From NCBI RefSeq assembly GCF_001039355.2, contig NW_019775025.1:220081-284080 (forward strand): 64,000 nucleotides of DNA. Direction: 5' to 3'. The translations under genes and the position numbers were made by a program. The notes beneath the pieces were generated by a model, which saw only the letters and a program-made list of their open reading frames with translations, was not told where the DNA came from and did not search any database. Positions 44,875 to 55,899 of this stretch are shown piece after piece (positions within the stretch are counted from its first letter, which is position 1; every line of letters begins with the position of its first letter). Origin of the DNA: Lingula anatina (Eukaryota; Brachiopoda; Lingulata; Lingulida; Lingulidae).

Positions 44875-47800
44875 TTAACAATACTCCTTATATGTTGCGA
44901 CTTTGAAGTTGGTCTTGGTGACAGTGTCCCAGGAAATGAGACTCCCCTCGTTAGTATTGGCACATATTGCCAGGCCGGGGATGTCGACTTTATCATGGTC
45001 CCAGACGTTGACGCCGCCGACGAACCCTACAAATGATGGATGCTTTGGAGGACAATCAGGTGTTGCCTCGTAATGGGTATGTCCAACGACCCATTTTCCA
45101 CCTGAAGTCAAGTTATAATGAAAAGGATAAAAACAAATATGGAAATTTGGACGATCATTCATACTATAAAATTAAAACAACAATGTACATGTATATTCAG
45201 TACAGTATAAAGCTGTCCACCTCCTGTGCTCTGACAGACAATATAATGTATAATACAGCAATTATTTACATAGCATCCAAACACCATGATCTTACCTCCA
45301 GGTATTAGTGAAACATTCACAGGGCGACTCAGCGTGTGGAAACCATCCCTGTAGATATTAACCTCCCTCTTGGCACCACTCCACACCACACACCAGTGGT
45401 GCCAGTTTCCATCGGCCGGTAGGGGAGCTTCAGCACGAGAGGCTCTATCCAGTATGCTAACGTCCTTCAAAACAACCGAGTAGCCGTGACCAAAGGGGCT
45501 GTATCCAAGTTCGATACACTGGCGACAACTCTTAGAACCGTAGGACAGAATGGGGCCACTTGTGGTGCGGATGGTTTTGATCCATATACAAGCTGTGAAA
45601 GCGTTTAAATCAGGGGTACTTGTGTGTAGTAGTGACCATGATAGGGTGCTATCTGGCTCAGGGAAGTGCAAGACTCGAGCGCCTCCTAAAAGTAAAACAT
45701 GGATACTCAGACAAGGGAAGGTCATCAACAGAACAGAGATAGTTATGACGCTTACTGTGATCAAATGATAAGTATATATTTAAAATGTATTGTGGGATAA
45801 ATTGCCTCACTAAGGAGTTATTTTGTCTGTATATCAGTTTTGTATGACTATCTCTCATGACGGTTGCCGTTCGGGCGCTACAGAAGACCTGTCAACCAAT
45901 CCTCTCCATTCCTCCCTGTGTTCCGCACGTTTGACTGCCTCGCTAAGCTTCAATCCTGTCCATTCTATGTTGTCTTCCCATCTCTTCTTCTGCCTTCCTC
46001 TCTTTCTTCCTCCTCTGACTGTTCCCTGAAGCACTGTCTTGGCAAGCCCCTCTCCTCTTGTTACATGGCCGAACCATCTTAGTTTGCGCCTTTTGATGGT
46101 GGTGAGAAGATCTTCATAGGGACCAATGGCTTGCCTTATTCTGTTTTTCACTTCCTCGTTGGTTATGTGGTCTTTGTAAGAGATGCCAAGCAGTCTTCTG
46201 AAACATCTCATTTCTGAGGCCTGAATCCTCTTCTCTAATTCTGATGTAAGGGTCCAAGTTTCACAAGCATACAGGAAAACTGAGTGGACAAGGGAACGCA
46301 TGAGTCTTATCTTTGAGCTCAGCTTGATTGCCTTGTTCTTCCAAATGGTGTTCAACTTAGCCAGTGTTGCAGCTGCCATTGCAATTCTGGCTAATATTTC
46401 AGGTTTGGACCCCTCATCTGAAACTATTGCTCCAAGGTATTTGAAATTCTTCACGGTTTCAAGCTTTTCTCCGTTGGCAGTGATGTCTGTTTGGATTCCA
46501 TTTCCATTATTTGTCATCAGTTTTGTTCTGTTTGCACTGATTTCCACGCAGTAAGCTGTGGACGATATATCAAGTTGCTTGACCAGGTTCTCAAGCTCTT
46601 GTCAGATCCTGCGAGTCCGTCTATATCATCAGTAAAACGCAGATTTGTGATTGTTCTGCCACCAATGCTGACTGTCCCTTGGTGGTCTTTAAGTGCATCT
46701 GTCATGATTCTTTCAAGGAAAACATTGAAGAGTGTCGGGGAGAGCAGACATCCTTGTCTCACTCCAACTGTGGTTCGGAACCAGTTTCCAACGTCCCCGT
46801 TAAGGTAAACTGCACTGCTAGCCTTGTTGTAGAGGTTCTGTGTGACGCGGATGAGGTTTGCATTGATGTTGTAGTAGTTCATGGTTGCCCAGAGTGCCGC
46901 ATGCCACACTCTGTCGAAAGCCTTCTTGGAGTCTACGGATACGTGGTAGAGTTCTTGTTGGTGTTGAAGGTATCTCTCACACAGAATCCTGAGGTTGAAA
47001 ATCTGCTCAATTGTGCTGCGTCCTGCGCTGAATCCTGCCTGCTCTTCAGCTATAATCGCTTCAGCCTGGGGTCTTAACCTGTTCAATATGATCCTGAGCA
47101 TCACTTTGCTAGGATGGCATATCAGGCTGATGGTGCGGTAGTTGCTGCACTGTTGCAGGTTGCCTTTCTTGGGTAGGGTGATTACTAAAGACTGGGTCCA
47201 TCGTGTTGGCCACTCTCCTGTCTCCCAGATCTTCTGGCAGATTGCATGTAACGCATCGATCATGTCCTCATCCCCTGCTTGCACTAATTCTCCTGGGATG
47301 TTATCAATACCTGCTGATTTTCCTTTCTTCAGGGACTTCACTGCTTCCTCCGCTTCTCTGAGGATAGGGAAACTGTCTGTGTCTGTTGCCAGAGGGGTAT
47401 TGAGCTTCTCTGTGTCTGCTGTTGCGCGGTATGAGTATAGATCTGCGGGATACTCTGTCCACCTGTTCAAGATGTCTTTGAACTCGGTCAGACACTTCCC
47501 GTTTTTGCCGAGAATGGGACGTCCTTGCTTGCTGCTGGTAAGGTCCTTCACAACTTGGTAGATCTTCTTGGCGTTGTTTGCTTTCAATGTCGTTGCACCG
47601 ACCAGTAACCCAGTCTTCCTTTGCCTTGATCATGCTCATCTTGATCTGCTTGTCTGCTTGCCTGTACTTGTCCGCTCCCTTGTCACTTTCATACTTGAAC
47701 TGCTTAGTTCTCTCCATTCGTCGCACAGCTTGAGTAAATCTTGTGTGACCCAAGGCTTCTTGGTGGCCCGCTTCTTGCCCAGGACTTCATTTGCCGTCTC

Positions 47801-48652
47801 AGTCACTGCGGTGTTGAATGTATCAATGAAAGTGTCTGTGTCTTGTATGCACTTTGACAAATATGTTGGCGATTCTATGCTTCTTAGATGATACTCTGAG
47901 TGAAGTAATTCAGAGAATATGGTTGTGATCCTAGGTTATAACAACATAACAGAACAGTTAGATGTGGAAAACTCGGGAACAAAAGCTAGGGAGAAATACC
48001 TGGAATCTTAGGTATTTAAAATACTTGATCGGTTAGGTTTTGAAAATTCACAAAAAAAAACATAATAAATAAAAAATAAATAAATAAAATAACAGAAAGT
48101 GGCTGTGATCTTTAATGCTAATAAGGTAACTGTGGCAAATTGTCTGCTGTGAAAAAAAAAACTCGGGAAAACTGTTTAGGAAATATGATTGTGATCACAG
48201 CTGCTTATTTCTTACTTTTTTCTTTCTCTTTCCTTCCCTCCCTTCGTTCTTTATTTATGTATTTATTTTATGACATCCACCTGGAAATATAAGAAGTTTT
48301 ACAGGGCATTAATGTGACTGTGGGGATTTTCAAACAGGTGGAGAGAACTTCTAAAATTTCATTTTGGCGGGAAAATCTTATGCAATGATCTGATAATTAG
48401 GTCCTTCGAGACGAAAAGGGAGAGTTACACCGCAGCCAGTGTCTCTAAACATTTTTTTCTGAGACCTATCTTTATATGCATTCTACTTCATTGTGTCTTA
48501 TTCACAATTCACCAAAATATATATAACACATTTGGCCTTCCCCGTGCATATATTTTGTGTAAATAATTCTAAATACCTGGCGGTGGGTTTCCTGATCCAC
48601 TGCCAAAACGATAAGACAACGCCAACGCAGCAACCAGAAAATGTCCAAACAT
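44875..48652 (-). CDS. Secreted pentraxin/LamG-fold protein, complete, three exons
   Basis: Exons 48652-48577, 45685-45296 and 45101-44875 join in phase to 230 codons plus stop. The first exon is a signal peptide (MFGHFLVAALALSYRFG). The rest is one concanavalin-like jelly-roll domain of the pentraxin/LamG type: RVLHFPEPDSTLSWS, FTACIWIKT, ILSYGSK, DGNWHHWCVVWSG, VNIYRDG, GKWVVG, and near the end FVGFVGGVNVWDHDKVDI and CANTNEGSLISWDTV. The VNVWD and GSLISW motifs are typical of pentraxins. Family members are calcium-dependent secreted lectins of innate immunity or adhesion; that role is inferred. The large first intron carries a decayed RTE-type LINE. A paralogous signal exon lies about 7 kb downstream at 41643-41718. 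Confidence 0.85.
45855..47915 (-). pseudogene. 5'-truncated, frameshifted RTE-like LINE in the pentraxin-like intron
   Basis: The minus strand encodes the reverse-transcriptase half and C-terminus of a non-LTR element, spread over at least three frames with shifts near 47700, 47585 and 46550. Recognisable parts are the linker (GKKRATKKPWVTQDLLKL), RT motifs (SNYRTISLI, EEQAGFSAGRSTIEQIF, VSVDSKKAFDRVW, GVRQGCLLSPTLFNVF, RFTDDIDGLAGS) and a C-terminal tail (RRKLRWFGHVTR, GGRKRGRQKKRWEDNI, ending PERQPS). The endonuclease is absent. The catalytic box reads FTDD instead of the usual FADD. I assign it to the RTE group from these motifs; a related clade is possible. Confidence 0.8.
48577..48652 (-). 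CDS. Signal-peptide exon of the pentraxin-like gene
   Basis: This exon holds 25 codons plus one base from the ATG at 48652 to the donor CCAG/GTATTT. The single G joins GA at the next exon (45685) to give Gly. The separation from exon 2 is about 2.9 kb, mostly the RTE-like insertion and AT-rich sequence. It is listed separately because its paralogue at 41643-41718 has the same length and phase. Confidence 0.8.
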
Positions 48653-50417
48653 GGTGTCTCTCAGGAAAACAGAGTAGGAATGCTGTAAGTTGACTCTAAA
48701 CATATGCGTGTTTCTCCGATGATCTGATGCCAAACTATGCGGGTCTCCCAGTTAAATGTTTCAAAACGTGGCATGGGTAAAAACTTTTTGCCTTTGTTAT
48801 TCACACGTGTTTTTGTAGTTTGCTTGCTTGCATGTTCAATGATATTCAAACTGAAATAGCAATGCAATGAGTCTTTTAGTATATATTGGTCACATTAAAC
48901 CCTTCTAATAGCAGCATTTAAGTCATCAGGGGGGTATTTTTGGGCGTTCTTACATAACGTTATGGGGATCTTTTTTACATATTATTACAATTCATGACAA
49001 GAAGAGCTTTAACAAGTGAAATTTTCTTATTTTTGAAAGGTAATACCAACCCACCGTCCAGTGCACACAAAAACACACATCGTTTTCATTAGCTTTTTAA
49101 ACGAGTAGAGTATCTGAAACTGTACTACTACGTTTCGAGACATAAATAGGTAAATAGAAAGAGAACATCTTCAGAATGAATTTTGTAAATTGTAATTCTA
49201 AATAATAAGATTATTTTAAACAGTACAGTTACATGGACCATATAGTTAAAATAATTATCGTAGGAAAGGCTTAGATTGTGTTAGTTGCGAAAGCATATAA
49301 AGTTTAAATGATATAAATGAACTTAGTAAGTAACGTGTTTAAAAATGGACTAGATATTCTATATCGGGTAATATATTTTCATAGCACTGGTAAATGTATG
49401 GTTCGCTTTCGGACTAGAGTGCCGGATTTGAAGTATAAAACTTTAACAGTTAGCACTGTGGGTTCAACAATTTTAATTGTTTTCTTTGTTCCCGGACGAT
49501 GTTTTCCTAGTGCTGCTTGAAGACTTTTTCTGAATACCATACATGCTGGTCAAGGTAATTGTACCTCTACAGTAGAAATTCTCAAAACTTTCTTTCAACA
49601 AGTGTGCAAAGCAAAAGTTGATTTTAAGTCACCAAAGAGATAGAAAAGTTCATGGAAGCCAATTTCTGGGTTCATGCTTTGGAAACATCGTGGTGTCTAC
49701 TGCGCTATAAGTTGGATTAATTTTTTTTTTTTTTTTTTTTTTTTTGCCGTATTCGTGGTTTAGGTCTTATATTCGAAATTTGAAATAAATGACACGCGGT
49801 AATGGTGGCAGGAGCATCACAGCACTTCATGGTCTCATCACGGTGTCGCCGATATGAACGTGTCATTTTTGCCAGGGATTCAATCTAATGACGTCATGTG
49901 AAAAAAGTGTGAATAATGAAAGTATTTTGATATAAAAACAAATTTGTTGTTTTCAAAATTGTTTTAATCTCTTAAAATTATGAAATAAACACAGACTTTT
50001 GTGAGAGGTGGTCATAAAAAATGAACCTATCCTGAACATTTAGCAATTCTCTTCTTGTTAAATTGTCATGTCGACATTTATACAATATGATTAATCCATA
50101 AGATATAAAATCAAGGAACAGGAAAGTTGCTGTTTTAGTTTAAAATGACAGTATCCAAGAAAATAGTTTTACGTATGTTAATCTTTAATTACAAGAGGGC
50201 ATATGTTAAATACTAATTGTGTTCTAAAAAATACAAAATGTTAACTGATTCATAAACAATACTATGAACCAATTACAACAAATATAGATATGAGGAAATT
50301 TTGATTGACCAGTTTTTAATGACTTCATGTGCGTTAGAACTTCGGACTCCACTGAGCGTGTGTTGCAGTGATAACACATGGACAGTAGACGGAAAATCGA
50401 CGTGTCATAAAAACAAC
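48653..50417. other. Non-coding interval upstream of the pentraxin-like gene
   Basis: This presumably includes the 5' UTR and promoter of the pentraxin-like gene just right of 48652. A T-homopolymer lies at 49722-49745. One perfect TGACGTCA palindrome is at 49889-49896. A plus-strand open stretch at 49398-49520 with a hydrophobic segment lacks a splice context and is not called. Confidence 0.45.
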
Positions 50418-50537
50418 ATGCCGCAAACATGCGTTGTACCCGGGTGCCATAATCAACGATACAATAAAAAGACGTCCGCTGTTTTGTTTTACCTTCGGAG
50501 ACAGCTAGAAAAACGTCCAATCAGGATCAATGCTTAG
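50418..50537 (+). pseudogene. THAP zinc-finger fragment
   Basis: The ATG at 50418 begins MPQTCVVPGCHNQRYNKK, then SAVLFYLRRQLEKRPIRINA and a stop. The spacing of CVVPGCHN and the following aromatic stretch fit the start of a THAP domain (C2CH zinc finger, DNA-binding, found in THAP proteins and P-element-like transposases). The His-containing second half is missing and the frame ends early, so it is either a first exon whose donor I cannot see or a decayed fragment. It sits about 85 bp before a T-run and the N gap. Confidence 0.4.
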
Positions 50538-50623
50538 AATTTTAAAATCCTAGAGTAGTGGCATAACAGTAGTGTCGAACCACAATGTCCGTTTTTTTTT
50601 TTTTTTTTATTTTATTTTATTTT

Positions 50624-51022
50624 NNNNNNNNNNNNNNNNNNNNNNNNNNNNNNNNNNNNNNNNNNNNNNNNNNNNNNNNNNNNNNNNNNNNNNNNNNNNN
50701 NNNNNNNNNNNNNNNNNNNNNNNNNNNNNNNNNNNNNNNNNNNNNNNNNNNNNNNNNNNNNNNNNNNNNNNNNNNNNNNNNNNNNNNNNNNNNNNNNNNN
50801 NNNNNNNNNNNNNNNNNNNNNNNNNNNNNNNNNNNNNNNNNNNNNNNNNNNNNNNNNNNNNNNNNNNNNNNNNNNNNNNNNNNNNNNNNNNNNNNNNNNN
50901 NNNNNNNNNNNNNNNNNNNNNNNNNNNNNNNNNNNNNNNNNNNNNNNNNNNNNNNNNNNNNNNNNNNNNNNNNNNNNNNNNNNNNNNNNNNNNNNNNNNN
51001 NNNNNNNNNNNNNNNNNNNNNN
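50624..51022. other. Assembly gap of 399 Ns flanked by T-runs
   Basis: 399 Ns lie between a T-rich stretch (50592-50623) and a 52-base T-run (51023-51074). The long homopolymer probably caused the break. The gap is too small to hold the missing ~250 residues of the sulfotransferase in full. Confidence 1.
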
Positions 51023-51074
<52 letters not shown>

Positions 51075-52354
51075 CTAAGGATCAAGGATCCCCCCACCCT
51101 ACACTGTACAAGGTGATGTCCAGTAGGATAAACCTTTAACTCAAGGGCAAAGTCCTTATGATGAGGACCACTGTAACTACAGAGGCTGTTGTTGTTTTAA
51201 AAGCAAAAAAAAACATAAAAAAGTTTACAATTTAAAGTTTATTCATAATTTATCACTAGAAAGTACCCCATCGTATAAAATATCACCCATTATACTTTAA
51301 CTTGAGGGTAGAATAAGGAATTATACTAATTAAGACATTGATGAATGGTTATAAGCAACATTCTGTCTTATTTTGAACTTATTGAAATCATACATGTAAT
51401 ACTCCTTTGGAATTTACCATCATTCGGAATATCCCATCAAGACTGTGCAATCTATGGGCAGACCTATGCCAGACCTATAAACGCAAACACATGCATAGTA
51501 ATAAGCAACTGTGAATGAAACCATTACCACATTGGCCAAACATCTTTGGGACACATATCTGACACTGGTCCCACAGCTCCAGTGCCAATACAAAATAAAA
51601 ATTGAATGGCCAAACATGGTAGTGTTTAACAAGAATATACGAAAGCATGCTTCTCTTTGATGACCTTAAGCTCCATTTATATGCCTTCTGTTTGTTTCTC
51701 AATAGGAAACATGGATGCAAATCTCATTATACATTTTTATGTCCACTTCTCACTGAATTTTTTACTTTTAATGACTATTATTGTGTAAATAGCCAATGGT
51801 ATTCAGGTTGCCATACATTTGTGTAGCTATCTTATGAAAGCTACGGGTCTCACTGGCATTTTGTTATACATTTTGTTGCTAAGCACCTTTTTATGTTTGC
51901 TGACTCTACGCTTTCGATTACTATACAAAGAGCATAAAGGGATTTTGATTACTGAATTTCAATTAATACCTTTATTTAAAAAAAAATNATATATATATAT
52001 TGCCCCAAACAACATAATACTTAATTTAAGGAGTCTCTGTTATATTAGCTTTTTTGGCAATCTGCGCAGACTGTGCACATGAGTATTTTTTTTACAACAT
52101 CGGCTAATGATTAAAATATCACATGCAATGCAATATGTAATTCATCTTTTTATGACAGTTTTGTAATTATTTTGATTGAAGCGTTAGGTGTTTCTGAAAT
52201 ATAAGAGAAGCCTCTCAAACAGCAAAGAATTTACATGGTATAAAAAGAAAAGTGTTCCTTCCGTTGCTATTACATTGGGCTGTTAAAGCACACTTGGGAC
52301 AGGAAAATGAGAATAAAAAGAGATAAAAAGAAAAGAGGAGAGAGCACAAATTAC
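51075..52354. other. Non-coding interval
   Basis: AT-rich DNA with no exon I can support on either strand. It contains a single-N join at 51988 within an A/TA-rich stretch. It lies where the 3' exons of the sulfotransferase would be expected, and none are seen. Confidence 0.5.
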
Positions 52355-53019
52355 CTTCGTGTATTGCCAGGGTAGATATAAAACGTCTCATTGAAGAATG
52401 ATTCTCTAAACCATCGCAGAGGCTCAAAGAAGTACACAGCTTCTGCATTCTGGTTAAATATCTCCGCTAAGAACGTTGATCCACTCCTGTAATAGGCGAG
52501 CACTATGACGATGTCAGTTTGGGACTCGTCCTGCCTTGGGTATGTGTCTCCTGTGGCATTGGTTGAAGCTGGTTCTAAACAGAGAAGAAAGTTCTTAGGT
52601 ACAGTACTATTTAAAACAGTGCAATGTTTTGGAAATTTGAACAACATACGCTTAGCGAACAACTACGAGAGGGGGGGGGGCAAGGAAAAAAATTCACGAA
52701 ATATGTTCGACCAAATATAAACACTGTAGTATATTAGTTTTATGTCAATATAATAATAATTCAAGTTTAATATGAAGGTTAACCATTTTAGGAAGGAGAG
52801 GGGGTACTCCGAAAGTTATAGTAGGGGTACAGCAGGGCTTACATTGTATTCGATGTAACCCCCCCCCCTCCGATCTGCCTTTGGTATACGTATAGTGAAG
52901 AGGAGTTAATATAAAATGAAGGGATAAACATTTTCCTGCAAATGGGTCTGCCACTTACAATACAAGGGGTCCCAAGAGAATGGTTTTAACAATAAATAAA
53001 TAAACAAATAAACAAAAAA

Positions 53020-53050
<31 letters not shown>

Positions 53051-54218
53051 ACACTATAGTTTGATAATTCAAGTTTTCTTTCAAGCCTCCCCGATGGGTT
53101 TTAAAACAAGCACAACATATCTGAAATCAACGCTATTCGTAAACAATTATTTTCGAATTATCTACTGCAGTCGTCAACTGAAAGAGCTAGCATGCGTATG
53201 ATTTTAGATTTACCATAAAAATATCTAGGCCATGTCACTGCTGTTGGTTTTTATACTACCTTGATTGTTTTCAAGGTTTACGAAGCGTACGAGATGATAT
53301 GGTTTTATATTTCAATATCACCATGCAGAAACAACACTAACGAAGCCTGCAGCTACTGGTATCCATAAACGTCAATTTGCATGCAGTTTTAATTAGAACA
53401 TTTATGATATTTTAATTCTTCTGTGTACATTTAACTTAGAACGATTCTCCAGAAAGTTAATGAAAAATACCAGTTTACTACAAACAAACAAATAAATTAA
53501 TAAATCATAGGAGATAAATCAGGTGTTCAACGTTTATTGTAGCCAGTGTATACATGTGTGAAAGGAATGGTAGTCATAAGAATGGGCAGATTGGGCTCCA
53601 ATATGATTAGTACAGGTTAGGGTTAGTTAAAGAAATGGGGTTAGTATATGGGACGAAAGTAATGGGGAACGGTCTACGGTTCCTAGCCGACTTCCATTCC
53701 CATCTTACTGATGCCTGTAACAACACGTCTACTGCGCCACGTAATGTGGCGTGAATACAATAGATCTATACATATAGGTGTTATAGTAAAATCAGATTAG
53801 GACTTGCTTCTATACATAGTGTTGGCTAAGGGTGGCGTGCACGTCCAGTGAAACTGTCATACTAGGTAGATCGATCCAACTCCGTGGGGACTCTTGCTGA
53901 ATGCAATCAGATTAACTGAATGACACACCTCGTCGACCAGCTAGGGGAGAATTCGAAGTAACAGCGTGTGCGTTGTTTTGCACTCAAAATGAAGTGAAAA
54001 ACCTTCCCAAAGCCAACCGCACGCTAATATAATGTTTATCGCCACTTACCTGCTCAAAGAGGCGTATGTGCCATTCAGTTAATCTGACAACATTCAGCAA
54101 GAGTCCCCGTGGAGTCGGTTTGATCTACGTAGAACGTTAGTTTCATGGGGAACGCACCCTAAGATGTACCTTAAGGCTTGGGGGCCATCATTGTATATGT
54201 GGGGCGCGCGCAGGCACG

Positions 54219-54260
<42 letters not shown>

Positions 54261-54583
54261 TCTGTGGAGGCTCGAAAGGTAACACCCAGTGGTCGTGATA
54301 GGGGGGTAGACCAAAAGGGCGGCTATACATGTCTGCTTGCAGTTTCGGTTTCACAAGCATAGCTTACCTGTGGTGTTTTCAGTTTAAGTGGCCTTGTGGT
54401 TTTCAAGCAAGTTTTAAATCATTGCAAATCACAAAGACGCAGCCTACCTTTCGTATCTGCTATCAACAATCCACGCGTACTGGGCCGATTGTTCGATCCT
54501 CCCCAAGACAATCGTAGCAGGATGCCGGCGCTGACACATAACATCAAAAATACGGTGCGGGTGAACCAGGTATTTGTAGACAT
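52355..54583 (-). CDS. Carbohydrate sulfotransferase, 5' two exons only
   Basis: Exon 54583-54448 encodes a type II Golgi anchor: MSTNTWFTRTVFLMLCVSAG followed by ILLRLSW and a short stem. Exon 52574-52355 joins in phase 1 and encodes EPASTNATGDTYPRQDE, then DIVIVLAYYRSGSTFLAEIF and EAVYFFEPLRWFRESFF, ending NTRR in phase 2. YRSGSTFL is the 5'-phosphosulfate-binding loop for the donor PAPS, and FFEPL follows as in the GlcNAc/Gal 6-O-sulfotransferase family (CHST1-7 type). The enzyme would sulfate glycans in the Golgi lumen. Potential N-glycosylation sites (NAT, NET) are present. The rest of the catalytic domain, about 250 residues with the 3'-phosphate-binding Arg/Ser region, is not visible to the left. 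Confidence 0.78.
52980..53052. repeat. (AAAT)n/(AAAC)n microsatellite
   Basis: AATAAATAAATAAAC-type tetranucleotide repeats lie within the first intron of the sulfotransferase. Similar AAAT arrays occur at 5739-5780, 19520-19548 and 20041-20063. Confidence 0.85.
53825..54165. mobile_element. MITE-like inverted-repeat element, family 2
   Basis: About 340 bp with ~105-bp imperfect inverted repeats. The left arm contains AAGGGTGGCGTGC, GTAGATCGATCC, CTCCGTGGGGACTCTTGCTG and AATCAGATTAACTGAATG. The right arm carries the reverse complements in order, from CATTCAGTTAATCTGAC to ACGCACCCTAAG. A right-half copy lies at 55296-55385. It is inserted in the sulfotransferase intron. No coding capacity. 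Confidence 0.75.
54216..54257. repeat. (CA)n microsatellite
   Basis: CA repeat of about 19 units in the sulfotransferase first intron, just beyond the family-2 inverted-repeat element. Confidence 0.9.
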
Positions 54584-55295
54584 AATGCCTTTGACGCCTT
54601 AACGCTTAAAATAACAAGAATGAATGGCCGATCAGCTTCTCGCTACTCTACCGTCCTCGTGTAGTTAAATTCACTCATGTTGGCATTTTCTCATGCAGTT
54701 ATGAAGTCCCCGAAGTCCCCGAAGTCAGGGTATATAGAACAACACATACGAGTCAGCCTAGTGACATGGCGCATTCCAATACCCGCATTGTTAGATCTAT
54801 ATATAGTGATATTTGCTCATGTGATCACAAGAAAGCCTCAGACTGTGACCACACCTGCTATTAAGTGAGCCTTTATGTGGAGCGGATGTACAAAAGAATT
54901 GTTCCAATGTTTGTTTTTCTTCTTATAATCATATGATTCTTGGCTCCAGTGTTAGTACAGTACTCACAGATGTATATTCTAGTATGAAGCCTCATCCCGC
55001 CCTAGGCGCATTAAAAGCGTTCATTGCCTTTATATTTTAATTGTTTTTCATGGCGGTACATATTCCGATAATGGGATTTTTTGTGCGCATTTACTTTTTT
55101 ATCGTGTGAAAAATGATATAACATTTAACACCTGTAGTGGTAGATACAACTTGTCTTGAAATCAGGACAGGATGTTCTCTCCTTTTACTAAGTGCACATT
55201 TTTCTGGTATTCAGTTTTGGTCAGCTTTGATTACGTTTTCAACGTACTTATATAATTATCACCTTCTCTGCATTTTACTCAACGACAGAAGGAGG

Positions 55296-55385
55296 CGTGT
55301 TAATCAGTTAATCTGACTGCATTCAGCGAGAGTCCCCGCGTGGTTGTGATCCACGTAGGGCGATAGTTTTATTGGAAATGAGCAA
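55296..55385. mobile_element. Half copy of MITE-like family 2
   Basis: GTTAATCAGTTAATCTGACTG followed by CATTCAGCGAGAGTCCCC, GTGATCCACGTAGGGCG and a diverged tail matches the right arm of the element at 53825-54165. The opposite arm is missing. Confidence 0.6.
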
Positions 55386-55458
55386 GTACTCGAATTCTAC
55401 CCAGATTAGATCAGCACTATAGCTCTATCAAACTAAACATTGTGGTGGTGTTATAACG

Positions 55459-55626
55459 CAGGGTCGGATTTAGGCCGTCTTCAGGGTCTTCCGGAAGACG
55501 GTCATATTTTCAAGTTTACATTGACGGGTATTTAATTTTTTCTGTCGGAAGACGGTCAAAAATGGAGGATGGATCAACAAAGATAATTTGGAAGACTGTC
55601 AGAAAATATCTCTGGATCAGCCCCTG
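55459..55626. mobile_element. 168-bp MITE, copy 1, with 5-bp target duplication
   Basis: The element starts CAGGGTCGGATTTAGG and ends GGATCAGCCCCTG, flanked on both sides by TAACG. It is about 90% identical by eye to 60537-60704. The internal sequence contains two GGAAGACGGTCA boxes. It is non-coding, so it must be mobilised by a transposase elsewhere. Confidence 0.8.
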
Positions 55627-55782
55627 TAACGCGGAAGATATTGCGTCAGATACAAGCCAATTCTCGCTTTATTTCAGTGTACTACGTACATGTATGTATT
55701 GACCTTAAATTACAGTAGACCTAGTTCCAGGACAAAGCTCTTTTGTGAATTATTGTTTAACAATATCGTTAAAGAGCTTCAG

Positions 55783-55895
55783 TCTGGCGTGCCAGACATC
55801 TAAGCCGCTAAAGCTAAATGGAATTCACCGGGAAACCCCTCGGAAATGGCTCGATCCTGCTAGATCGTTGTAGGTATGGGAACAGGGTCTTAGAT
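55783..55895. mobile_element. Half copy of MITE-like family 1
   Basis: GCGTGCCAGACATCTAAGCC followed by AGCTAAATGGAATTC, CCCCTCGG and a GGCTCGATCC end matches the right arm of 42748-42941, with divergence. Only one arm is present. Confidence 0.55.
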
Positions 55896-55899
55896 GTAC

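Noticed and set aside
49398-49520. Short plus-strand frame with a hydrophobic stretch (TVGSTILIVFFVPG)
   Set aside because: No donor before its stop and no partner exon; short hydrophobic frames are expected by chance in AT-rich DNA.
51420-51720. Minus-strand frames suspected to be a Tc1/mariner transposase relic or a sulfotransferase exon
   Set aside because: No catalytic or PAPS-binding motif could be aligned; the resemblance was limited to a few residues.
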